DNA from: Asterochloris sp. CNOR1
Taxonomy: Eukaryota > Chlorophyta > Trebouxiophyceae > Trebouxiales > Trebouxiaceae
Assembly: GCA_963969365.1 (NCBI GenBank)
Contig: OZ017760.1
Coordinates: forward strand, 2,356,001-2,420,000
Direction of reading: 5' to 3'
Length of the DNA stretch: 64,000 bases
Of this stretch, positions 21,401 to 32,100 are shown piece after piece. A program made the translations under genes and the position numbers. The notes under the pieces are model-generated. The model was given only the letters and a program-made list of their open reading frames with translations, made no database searches and was not told where the DNA came from. How positions within the stretch are numbered: the first letter of the stretch is position 1; each line of letters begins with the position of its first letter.

Positions 21401-22563
21401 CAGACAAAACAAAGATTTGCACATCAGATGTGCACCAAGACGGAAGCTCACAGGGCGCAAAGTGCAGTCAGTGGTGCAACAAGACAGATTGGCAGTTGCG
21501 AGTGCGGCCACCAATGTTCTGAGCGGAAATGGCTGCAGGGTCTGCGCCAGCATGCCACTTGCGGGGCACAGCACGGCAAGACTGCTGGCATGAACGTGTG
21601 AAGGGTGTACAAGGCCCAAAAGAAGCAGCAAACTCCCCTTGGGTCGCAGCACGGCAAGACAGCTGGCAGGCACGCCAGAAGGCTGCACAATGAACAAAAG
21701 AAGCGGCATGCTAAATGCTTCAGAGAAAAGCTTGAGCTCTCACTGATGCCACGCTGGCAGTCCCAGCCTAGGGAGCAGGGGGAACACTTCTCGGCAGTAC
21801 AAGTAGTAACCCCCAAACAGCAGCACCTGCAGCACATCGTGGATCTCAGCATCGCCAACCAACCACCACCATCAATTCCAGCACCACCCAACCACCAAAC
21901 AACACTGAGCTGCGCCTGCTTCTCAGGCAGGTTGCAGCCAGAGACTGCTGGGTTAGTGGGCCTGCAAGCGCAGCACTGATAGCTTGGCCACTGCCAGTCA
22001 ACAGAGGGAGGTTTGGCATGCTTGCAGAGGACAGACTGTAACAACTGGCAGCAGATATGCCGTCAAGCAGCACACTGTCCTTGGCAGAACGGAGAGGGCA
22101 GGGTGCAGCTGCTGCCCCACAGAGAGCAGGTGGGGCTGGGATCGCCCACCAGGTAGAAGCCCTGCATGAAGGGGTTGCGGTGCTCACAGCAGTACTCCTG
22201 GACTCGGTCCAGCTGGCGCTGGCTCCTGGTGCCGCCGATCCTGCCAGCCAGGCTCCTGCAGCACAACAGTAGATGTCTCCTCCCAGCTTCTGAGGTGTGC
22301 TCTCAGCTTCTAAAGTATGGATTTGAGAGCCTCCCCAGGAAGCTGTAATATAGTGGAGATTTCTTGCTGCTGTAAGCTTCCTAAGTAGCATTGACCGCGA
22401 TGCAGGGCCCTCACCACAGGGTCTTGGGGATGCGCTTGAGCAGCATGCTGTGCAGCCAGGCCACAGGTGTGTCCTGGAAGAAGGATGCCTCCCCAAAGAG
22501 CATCATGAAGATGAAGACACACAGGCTGCCCATGTAGAGGCAGGCAAACGTGAAGAAGTCCAT
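18430..22563 (-). CDS. DHHC-type protein S-acyltransferase (palmitoyltransferase)
   Basis: This integral membrane enzyme transfers palmitate to cysteines of target proteins. The first exon (22563-22415) encodes MDFFTFACLYMGSLCVFIFM, a membrane segment resembling the ZDHHC4 N-terminus. Later exons give VQEYCCEHRNPFMQGFYLV, LLFGGYYLYCREVFPLL and the membrane segment IFVLSVVCFIAANVC. The cysteine-rich domain is split across two exons: KDCPTCKLQRPPRSKHCSVC (about 21330-21150) and IAKQDHHCAWVNNCIGLYN with the catalytic DHHC (about 20482-20360). A downstream exon (about 19235-19075) has a last membrane helix and the family TTxE motif in NMTTYESYKW. The final exon ends YDRGLQSNLGELLFPQ before a TGA at 18430-18432, as in other DHHC enzymes. 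It lies in the spacer between the inverted duplication arms. Some internal exon edges are not fixed. Confidence 0.85.
20820..21131 (-). repeat. Ladder of decayed DHHC cysteine-rich exon copies
   Basis: The true exon end lies at about 21150-21240. Just downstream in transcription, 21131-21037 repeats it: GGGCTGCCCCACCTGCCAG versus GGACTGCCCCACCTGCAAG, reading GLPHLPAVCGLQ then QRSKLCSACR in one frame. Weaker copies follow near 21001-20944 (GGTGCATGCTGCAGCGGCC) and 20871-20820 (CACTGCAGTGGCGGGCC). Steps are about 105-140 bp. Zinc ligands and frame are disrupted, so these are intron relics and not a second zinc finger. Confidence 0.7.
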
Positions 22564-22977
22564 GTCTGTTGGCCTCTGCCCCCAAGACCGTTGACCAGTT
22601 GTCACCTTCTTTCTTGCTGGTCTTTGCAGGTGCCCACTGCAGAGGCTCTGGTAATCTCAGAAATTTGAGGTCCAGGAGTTCAGATTCCGTCGGGCAGCAG
22701 ATCTGGCCTGATTAGTACCATCGCTTTTGTTCGCCAAGTCTCCAGGCAGCCAGAGACTCCAGTCTCCATCCATCGATGCACACACCTGTTCAGGATAACA
22801 CGAACTGGCGCAGCCTTGACATATACGCAGCACTGCACTTCAGTTGATCAAACCGGAAGAACCGGTGGGATCCGCAACTGTGGCATCTGTGCTGTCAACT
22901 GGCCTGCATAGCTCCCTCCATCGAAGCCAACGCTGCACCTTTTACAGACTGCTCTCGTTTTGCAGGTCACCACCAGA

Positions 22978-24471
22978 TCATGAGCCTGGGGCAGCTGCTG
23001 GCTGCCCTGCCTTCTGAGGTTCGGGTGCAGATCTTCTGCCTGGCACTTGGTCATCGCACAGCTGGAGCATTGCTGCGGCACTGGCTCGATCTTGCCCTGG
23101 TGAGTCAAGACATGCCCAACAGCCTCCAGTCTGCTGTGTGACAAAGCAAAGCCACCCTGGACTGGTTCCGCTGACATGGCTCAACATCGGCATGCTGAGG
23201 CGATGGGGTCTCCCATCTTTCAGTTTAGTGCTGATTGCTGCACTCTTGCTTGCATGCTCAGGTCTGCAAGGTCTAGATGCAAGAGCTGGTTCTGCACGTG
23301 CCAGTGAATGCGCGGGCCCCTGCATTCAGTATGGGCTCTACCTGCCCGTGGCTTCTATTCCCCACCAGGCAATGGCTTCCGCAGCCAGTTCCCCTCGGCA
23401 TCCGCACTGCGCGGCTGGCACTCTGTGGACGGCACAGTGCTGCCCGCCCAGCAGCGGCGATGCCCCAGGGATCTGTTACTCATGCAAGCGTCGCAGCTAC
23501 AGAACATTCAGCGCCTTGATCTGTGGGACGCTCAGTGCCCAGACTTTCCTCTAATGCCCAGGCTCACATGTCTGACCCTGTCATTCGAGGCAGTCACAGC
23601 CCATGCAATGTTGCCCCTCCCCAATTGGACAGTGCTGGAAGTCCTGGTGACTCAAGGCATCGGCAGTTGCCCAAGCTTGAGCTGCTTGAGTAGGCTGACC
23701 AGGAATTCATTGAGCGCTAATCACCTCTCAGGGTCAACCATGTACCCAGTCTCGGCTGACGTTTTGCAAAGCATCAAGGTATGTAATGCTTGCTCAGCCA
23801 TGTCTGTCTGCACAGATGCCTTTGCCTGACTACACCTTGTTTGCTTGTGTTGCAAGGATCTGCCTCAGTTAAAATCTTTGTCTCTGAGCTGGGCCTCTCT
23901 TGAGTCCGTGATGGTCAGGGACACACTCATGAGGCTGACACAGCTGGAGACTCTGGACCTCAAGCTGTCACATTTGAGCGGATTGCAGCAGCTGCCACCT
24001 CATGTCACATCACTTAGGCTGCATGCCCAGGAGCTCCTGGACATGGCAATGGCGCCCTGCTTGCAGAGCTGCCCCAGGCTACAAAGCCTGGGGCTTTTCG
24101 GTGAACAGGGTGTGCACGGTGATGCTGTTGCTCTTGAGCGCCCAAGCAACTCCAACTGATCAAAAGTGACTGCATTGCTTGCAGGGCTTGTAAACTTCCA
24201 GCTGGGCCACTGGCCGGCGCTCACCATGTTAACTTTGGCCAGCCTGGGGACTTCCGGCTGCGTCACTGGCCGCCCCTGGAAGCGACACCCTTTGGTCTGC
24301 CCAGCCTTGCTGATCTGATCATCTCTGTTTGGTCTACTGCCACAGGCTTGCTGCAGCTGGAGCATACCATTCTTGGCCTGATGCTCAACACTTCAGGCCT
24401 GTGGCACAGGCGCCTCAACAACTTTCACAATATCCCATTGAGTACCACTCGGAGGGGGCTTTTGGCCTAAA
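22978..24471 (+). pseudogene. F-box/LRR protein, copy 3, frameshifted in the last exon
   Basis: This is nearly identical to the copy at 16112-17816: MSLGQLLAALPSEVRVQIFC, then ASQLQNIQRLDLWDAQ, LPQLKSLSLSWASLESVMV and LTQLETLDLKLSHLSGLQQL. In the last exon (from about 24186) the sequence after TTGGCCAGC lacks 7 bases present in the intact copy (CAAAATT). This shifts the frame within about 20 codons of the exon start and truncates the C-terminal LRR block. An SCF-type role is inferred for the intact relatives only. The break makes this a probable recent pseudogene, although a shortened protein could still be made. Confidence 0.65.
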
Positions 24472-24948
24472 GACGCTGAAGATGCAACAGTTTTAAAGCC
24501 TGTGGCTTGACCTTGATGAGGGTGTGCGCAGATATGCTGTTGCTCAGAGCGCCCCCTATTGACTGCATCTTATCACAAGTGATTTGTGTGACTCGCAGAC
24601 ATCCCATCCTGGGTGGGCCACTGAGATGCCATGATTACAAAGCCTGTTGCGTGGTTGCAATGTGGGTACGTGCGCAGTTATCCTGTCACAGTCGTGCCAT
24701 GCCTCCATCATGCAGAGGCAGCAACATTGGCTGAGCATGCAGCTCAGAGTTCTTCTTTTGCCTTCATGCTATTCATTGGACAGCTCCTTGCACCCTGTTG
24801 TTTGTTGAAGGAGTCTTTTGCCCTCATTGATATGAACCCATGCACATGTCCCTCTAGTGTGTGCCTATGTGTTTCATGCCCATTGACATGTGACCATACA
24901 GCCTTGATATGCATGTCCCTTGAGTTCAGGCCTCCCTGCCTCCTGCAG

Positions 24949-25430
24949 GACACCACTTTGGAGCAGCAGCTCATCACCGCCGGTGCAGACCGCCAGCAGG
25001 CCATGTACTCCATCACAGCCTTCCAGGCAGCCAGCACAGGCAGCAGCCGCCACCTGCTGCAGGACATGGCTGCCATGGTCGCTTAAGCCATTGTAGAGAA
25101 GCAGGGAGGCCTTTGATGCTGTGCAGGCCAGGAAAGCAGTGCTGACCGGCAGCAGTAGGTGGCGCCACCTTCTGCAGGTAACCTCAGTGCCGCTGCTCGC
25201 ACAGAGTCTCTTGCATGCATTTATTTGCCCTTATCATTCTGGTGCTTGGCAACAACCCCCATATCACACAGTAGCTTCAATGCACATGCCGGGGAATAGA
25301 CTTTAGCAACATATAAGTGCGGTTCCTGCAGGACGTGGCCGCAATGGTGGCTGATGCAGTAGAGGAGATGGACGGTGGATCGGACCCTGTGCAGGCTTGG
25401 GACGCAGTGCTGGCTGGCGACAGCAGATAG
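24949..25430 (+). pseudogene. Broken copy of the small repeat-protein gene
   Basis: Exon 2 homology begins at 24949 with DTTLEQQLITAGADRQQ and runs to AAMVA, where CAA in the intact copy has become TAA (24084 positions further on the intact frame; here at 25084-25086). A one-base change in length follows within GGCCTTTGATG. The second repeat exon (from about 25334, reading DVAAMVADAVEEMDGG) still ends in a stop near 25428-25430. No leader exon is present because the ~1.1 kb segment holding it is absent from this arm. Missing start, nonsense codon and frameshift together make function unlikely. Confidence 0.65.
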
Positions 25431-25510
25431 GAGATGACGACCATGCATGGTGAGGCCTGGGGTGCACAGCTGCTGTAGCAGCTGCAGATGCAGGCCGTCC
25501 TCTGTGCCAT

Positions 25511-26196
25511 GACTGTGCAGGCTTGACAGCACCTCAGTTGCTCACGCATGCACATTGCTGCCATGCATGCCGCTTGCTGAACCTGCCTCCCTTGCTGCAG
25601 CCCCTGACTTGAACTTCTCAACAAACAAGCAGCCCTCCGGAAGGACGGGCGCTGCATCAATGTCCACGCTCAGAACACAGGGTGCTTGGCCAAAGTTGAA
25701 GAGCACACATCAGTCTCTTGGCAATGGCTGTGTCCACTGCCCAATTATTGTATCAACTCAGGAGTACTGCACTGCCATGTCTTTGGCAGTCCCACTCTGT
25801 AAGTAACCACCATCAGACAGGCATTTTAGGTCTTACTGGGAAACCTTGGTGTGGCTTGTAGGGTTTGTGCTGCTACAAAACTATATAAAGAATTGCTGCA
25901 TGTGATCAACGTCCTAGGGTTTCTGTTTGCTGACAAGGATAAACCTTGACCCTCTCCCAAAAGGTCGAGGATTTGTGTCCCAACAGGATCCTTCATTGTA
26001 AGCACTAGCTCCATCACCCTGAACCTGCCTCATCAGGTGAGCCTAGGGCAGCATTGTGTGGTTGACATGGCTGCAGACACACTCATCTAGCAGCATTTTC
26101 CCTGCCCAGCAGCCGATGAGCACATGCGCAAGGGTCTTGTGAGCTTAAACACCACTTGTGGGTCCAGCCTTGAAGCATGCCTTTGTGCGCCTGCAG
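25511..26196. other. Intergenic stretch, no gene seen
   Basis: About 690 bp between the end of the right duplication arm and the first supported LEA-like exon. Open frames here are short and without splice-phase support. It presumably contains the promoter and undetected first exon of the LEA-like gene. Confidence 0.4.
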
Positions 26197-29100
26197 GTTG
26201 CCAAAAACCCTGCACAAGACCCGACCAGAGACCAGGGAGGCTCTCAGTACAATGGCGGAGGTCATAAACTTGGCAAGAGACAAGGTCAGGCACTGCTGCA
26301 GGCATGCTACCTGCAGAGAGGGCTGCCTATGTGAGGAAGGCACACCCTCAGTAGCGGTACGATGGGCGTCAGGGGAGCCGCTACAGCTCTCTGCTGCATG
26401 CACAAGGCCTATGGACAGGACTGCATGGGGACCTAATCGTGCACAACTGGGACAGCAGCTGTTGCGGCAGCACGCTTGTCAGCAGCATCACGCTTGTTGA
26501 GGGCTGCCATGCTCCTCACACCTGCTTCCTGTGCCATGCGGGATGCGCCTGAGCTGACAAGGACGCAGCTGTGGCAGGCGGCCAAGGCTTCGTGCAGGCA
26601 TGCATTTGTGCCAGTGGCTGCGCCTGCTTCAGGCGCCAAAAGCTTGCTATGCTGACCGCTATGGTTGGCTCCCTTGTGCTGCATTTTTGCTTCACACCTG
26701 CGTCTGCAGGAAGCACCTGCTTGTGCGTATCTGATAGGTGGCAAGTGCAACCTGGGGATGTTGCGCATGCATTGTGCGCCATGGCTACTTAGAACAGCTT
26801 TATAATGCTGGCAGTGTGCAGCAGAAGGACACACTGCTGGTGCAGCATGCTTTCTGCTCACTGCTAAAGGTGCGGCCTCCTGTTGCTTGGGACAGGTGCA
26901 CGTGAGCTGCGCGTGCTCCATCTCAAGCTTCAAGCACTCACGCACCCTGCCTTACAGATGCAGGCAAGCGGCACCCACATATGCACCAACACAAACCAAA
27001 TGCAGATGCAGTCACTGGATCATGTGCCGCATGTGCGATGGCAAAACCCCTTCAACCCCAGCCGCAGAGATACACGCCAGATGTACAGGCTCCTTCCATT
27101 TACTCACAGCCCTTCCTGGCTTCCGTGCTACAGACGGCCAGGCCGTCTTGTGCCAAAACAGTTGTGACATCAAGCCTGGCTCCAGGCACAGCTTCTCTCT
27201 GCCTGCGGACACAGCACAGCAGGCTGCCAGCATCTGATGTGTTCCTCCTGCTTGCGCTGCAGGTGCAGCAGTTCTTTGACATCATCGAGCAGCACACGGA
27301 CAACATCTATGTGCCAGGCTTTGGGACGTACACGGTGAGCTGGGTGGTCACTATGTTGGAGCCTGTGAGCTTGGCAAAGACTGTGGAAGACACACAAAAG
27401 GGCTGGGCTCCTGCTGCCAGCTCACACTCTAGGCAGGCATTGTGGCTGCTGGTGGGCCGGGTAGACCCTTTGGGATACTCATGGTCGGCTGGGCACCTGC
27501 TGCCAACTTTGGTAGCCTGGGCAGTTGCTGGTTTAGCTGATGGGCTGGACATTTCCTTGAAGACACACGCACAAGGCTGGGCAGTTGCTATTGCAGCCAA
27601 TGGGCGCGGCAAATCCTTTGACACAAGGTAGGCTGGCTGTCTATGGTTTCTGGGCAGCCAATGCGTCAGCCAGTGCGGTGGGCTGGTTAGGTTTTAAGGT
27701 GGGCACCGGGGGCTAGGCAGTCAGAATTTGGGACAGGCATGGTGTTGCTGGTGGCATGGCCAGTGACTGTTGCTGCGTCTTACAGAGGGAACTCATCGTG
27801 ATGTTTGCTGGCTTGATGGCCTGGGCCATGGCAAAGCAGCCCTCAGGCCCCAGCCCTACATTCTCAGTGAGCCGTCTCCACCTCTGCAGTGCTCGTCTGG
27901 CGCGCTTCTGCCAGACCTGCGACGATGCTGCCCTGCGCCTGCAGACCTCTGCATGCAGGTGTCTCTGCAAGCTGCTTTTGCTGCTGCCTGTCCCTCAGCA
28001 CAGGCAGCAGGCACCTAGTGCAGCTGCTTGCAGAGGCAACACATGTTTAATAATGCTTGCAGAGGCAACACATGTTAAGTAAAATAACACCACGCCACCC
28101 CATGGATGCTCAATGTGCTCTTCAGTGATGTGACTCCTGTCAGCGTTCCTGAGCGGCTGTGGCTTGCCCCAGCTGCAAATGCCTGCACTGATCATGCCAC
28201 TTCAGGAGTGTGATCACCCAAATTCCAGGATGCCTTGTGCTCATGCGACCCCATGCTGAGTGCAGTTCAACCTTTTCAAAGACTGGGAGCAGGCCAAGAA
28301 GCAGGCCTCCCAGGTGCTGGGCGTTGCACAGGCCAAGGCCTATGAGGCCGTGGAAGAGGTGAGCACCTCCACAGAGGCAGCCGACATATCTACCCTGACG
28401 TCCAGGGCCGCAAACCCTCATGTCTGGTGGTCTGTAGTGTCTCCTGTACATGCAGTGCGGGCGTGAAGTCAGGCTGCTGCCATTATGCATACTCCTGACT
28501 TGCTCTGCATGAGCTCCATATACCTGAGGTTCAGATACGATGCCCCTGGCTACCTCTGCAGTAAGGTCATGTGCACCTTTACAGCTGGTCACAGCACTGA
28601 CGGCAAGGAGCTGCTGCTGCAGACCAAGCAGTGCACAGCAGACGCAGCGACAAAGGGGCAGGAGTTTGCGAAGCACTCCAAGCACAAGGTGAGGCCTGTT
28701 GGGGCTGCATGCAGTGTCCAGCCTGGGGCCAGACTGCGATATTGCTGCGCACCCATCAGTGGGGTAGCAGGCCACCCAGGAAGCTCAGGCAGCAGGGAGC
28801 TTGTACTCTGGAGTGATGGTGCTGTCAACAACTTCTCTGTATGCAGGCCACGCGGCAAATCGAAAGCTATTGCAACCTGTGACTTTCCTGGCTGACTGCC
28901 CTACAGGCTTGCAAGGTGGACTCCAGAAGCTGCAGCAGGCAGGGAACGGCAGCTTACCTCTGTGATGCACCCCTCCCCTCCCTTGCAGATGTCAGCCCAC
29001 ACAACACGATGATCAATCCAAACATCCTGCAATCTCCATTCACAGCGTCTCCTTTGCTGTTGCAGGCCCCAGCAGTGAGCAGCAGGCCGGGCAGAGTGCG

Positions 29101-32100
29101 CATCAGGGGGTTAAACCTGCACCATGAACTGAGCTGCTTTTCCCTTGTTGCAGGCGTTGGGGCCTGGCAAAGCAGGCTGCCTGGCCCCTATGCAAATATG
29201 CTGCTCCCTCAAGACATATAATGCTGCCTGCACACGATGCGAACACACCAGCGCTGTTCAGTACTTGGCAAGTATGCTGCAGGCTCATGAGGTGGGTCAG
29301 CAGGCCACTTGAAAGCCAAACAGGCCGTCGACTATGGCTGGGAGGTGGCGAAGATGCCGCTCCCTCAAGAGCGATGATGCTGCCAGCCAAGGTGCAGATC
29401 CCCACTGCTGCTGTTCCATCATGCTGCAGGCTCATGAGGTGGGAGAGCAGGCCACCCAAAAGGCGCACCAGGCGGCAGCCTACACCCGCGAGAAGGTCGA
29501 GAAGTTGGGCGAGTACGGTCGGGCAAAGGCAGGCGAGGTTGCGGAAGAGGTGAACACCACCTCTCATGCATGGATCTTTATGCAAAGCAGATCAACTCAG
29601 ACAGAAAGGCGTCAGCACAGGCACTGGGCCATCTTTGCATGTACAGCAGACACATTGCAGAACATCAGGAAGAAAAGCATTCTGCTACACTGACTATGCA
29701 GGGATTGGCGACTTTGCCTGCTGGAATACCTTCTGGAGCAGGCCACGTGCCAGGGTAGGTTGCTGCTGGAAGCTGAAGCGGCTGATCAGCTTTCGTTGCA
29801 TCCTGCAGGTTGAGGCTGTGCAGCTCCCCTGCGTGCCAGTTGCGGTACCAAGCTTTCCTGCTGAGTTGGTGGCCCCCTTTGATGTTGTGTTGGCTGCTGC
29901 AGGCTATGGACATGGCGGAGCAGGCCAAGCAACGTACTGCTGAGGCTGTGCAGTACGGCAAGGAGACTGTTGACCAGACCGCTGACCAGGTGATGCAATG
30001 CCAGCCAGCCAGTCCTGTTGCTTTTCTGCGCTCACCTCCCAGTACTGTTGCAAAGCTCAACTGCCGTCAGCAGGTGTCAGTGCATTCAAGACCGCACTTG
30101 CTTTCACATGGGAGTGGGGCCTCATTCAAACAAGCATGCCTGCTTGCTGTGGCACACCTGACGCCAGGGTGCAGGGCCATGCCTGCGGCCATCAAAGTCC
30201 CGAAGCGGATGCCATGATGAGCTTGGTCTGACATTTTGTCTCAGCTGATCTGCAGCTCTTAGTCAGATCGTTGCTGGAGCAGAAACCACCAGGGTCATTG
30301 GGTGATGGGCTCGGTGTGAAGAGGTGCCCTTTTTGCTGCATGCCGTGAACAAGGCCAGCGAGCTGATCAAGACAAGCAAAGCGGAGAGGATGATGGGCTT
30401 CCAAGAGGCGCCCCTCATGCTGCAGGCCGCAGCCAAGACCCACGAACTGATCCACGAGGGCAAGGAGGCCACGGACAAGGCGTTTGCGCGCACCAAACAG
30501 ACTACGCAGCAGGTCAGGCTTGCTTGCCTCAGGCCAAGCAGGCAGCAGCTGAGGCAGTCCCGCTTGGTTGTGGTGTGAGAGACACAGCAGCTGCAGGTGG
30601 GCCAGCCCCTGCCTCTCTCAATGGTGTGCGAGATCACACAGCAGGTGAGGCTGGCTGTTGACTGCTTTTTGGGGGTGTGACACAAAGTTTGTCGCCACCA
30701 CCTTGGTGTGAGGTGCTGCTGTTAGATCTGTCTCTAGCAGGGTAACAGGAGGGTCCAGCACTGCCGGGCTCTGCACTGCTGGCTGTGTGATGGTCCTTTT
30801 GGGGATGCACAGGCATTAGCCAGGGACAGGACAGGCCAGCCAGGGAACATGTGGAGCGAATGGTGGACACACCGGCCACAGCTGGGGCAAGCCTGCCTGA
30901 CTCGGCAGAAGACTTTGAGTGTTGGTCTGCCCAATGGGGGTGTGGAGATGCCCTGCAATGACTGCCAAGCAGGGGAGGAACAGGTGGGCCTGGTGCCGCC
31001 AGCTGCCATGGCTGCCAAACAGGGGAGGTTGAGTGTTACCTGAAAAAGGCGCTGTGGCTGTCCTGAGGAGAAGCTTGGGGCAAGCAATAGATGGGTCTCG
31101 CGGTGCATTGCGCTGCCATACGTTACATGGGACAGCACAGCCTTTTGGGGCGACAGGGACGCTCACAACCTGCAGACAAGGTTGTGCCAAGGGCAGGAAC
31201 CCAAGTTCACGCAGATGAGATGGGAGCAGCTTTGTCAGATGGCATGTCAGAAGTGCCTGCCAGACCCTGCAGCAGGGCGAGGCGTCTGCAAAGGAGGTGC
31301 CTGCAGTTGTGTACCCTGCTAAAATTGCAGGATCAGCACCAGCATAGGCAGATGTTTAGCTGGCACAGGGTGAAGGTCATCAGACTCACTGGCGATCTGA
31401 CTTGCTGCATGCAAGCACAAGGTTCAGGGCGGGCTCTCTGGAGTGAGGAAAGGCGGTTCTGACTGCTGCATGCAGGCACAAGGTTTACAGCAGGTTCTGC
31501 AGAGAGAAGACAGGGGGTTCTGACTGCTGCATGCAGGCACAAGCTTCAGGGCCCTGTGGCCAAAGTGTAGGCAGACGCACAGTCTGTAGGGGAGGCCAAT
31601 CATGCTGAGGGCTGCAGTGACTGCTACCTGCCAGTGTGGAAGCCTGCGAGGAGAGTGAGACTTGGCACCCTGCAGACCATTGCACAGGTCCGGGACAGAA
31701 CTCACCAAATGCATGCACTGATGCAGGCCCAATACAAGGCAAGTGAGGTGACTGAGAGGGGAAAGGAGACCGCACAGGAGACACTTGCGAGCAGCCAGCA
31801 CAGCGCGCACCACGTGCTGCCACAGGTGGGCTTCATCAGCCTGTGGTTGAGGACAGGCCAGTTGCATTGCTGCCTGGCAGGGCGGTACGCAGCAGTGCTC
31901 TGGGCTTGCGCAGTGATGTCATGGTGATACTATGGGCGTCGCCTCATGGGAGTGACTATGGCTGTCTGGGCGCTGCCTGCTCAACTTGTGACATTGTCGC
32001 TCACGAGTAATTGGGAGCTGTGCGGCTGCCCCGATTCTGAACATATCTTCTGGCAATGCCACCAGTGGGCAGCTGCCTCGTCTCCTGCAATTCCTTTTCT

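Larger units (their letters stand above)
22768..25510 (+). repeat. Right arm of the inverted duplication
   Basis: This is an inverted copy of 13925-17823 starting at CATCGATGCACAC. It lacks the ~1.1 kb segment (left 14762-15896) that holds the leader exon of the small repeat-protein gene; the junction is near 24692 (CACAGTCG joined to TGCCATGCC). The arm carries a 7-base deletion in the last F-box exon and a stop codon in the small gene. The lesions found are on this arm, so the left arm appears to be the preserved copy. Confidence 0.85.

Noticed and set aside
20709-21422. Long minus-strand frame rich in cysteine (possible second zinc-finger protein)
   Set aside because: It overlaps the true DHHC exon in another frame and continues through its decayed copies; zinc ligands are not in the right frame.
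13925-25510. Inverted arms considered as terminal inverted repeats of a giant transposon
   Set aside because: The arms contain ordinary spliced genes, no transposase is visible in the spacer, and the spacer gene is a DHHC enzyme. I saw no target-site duplication.
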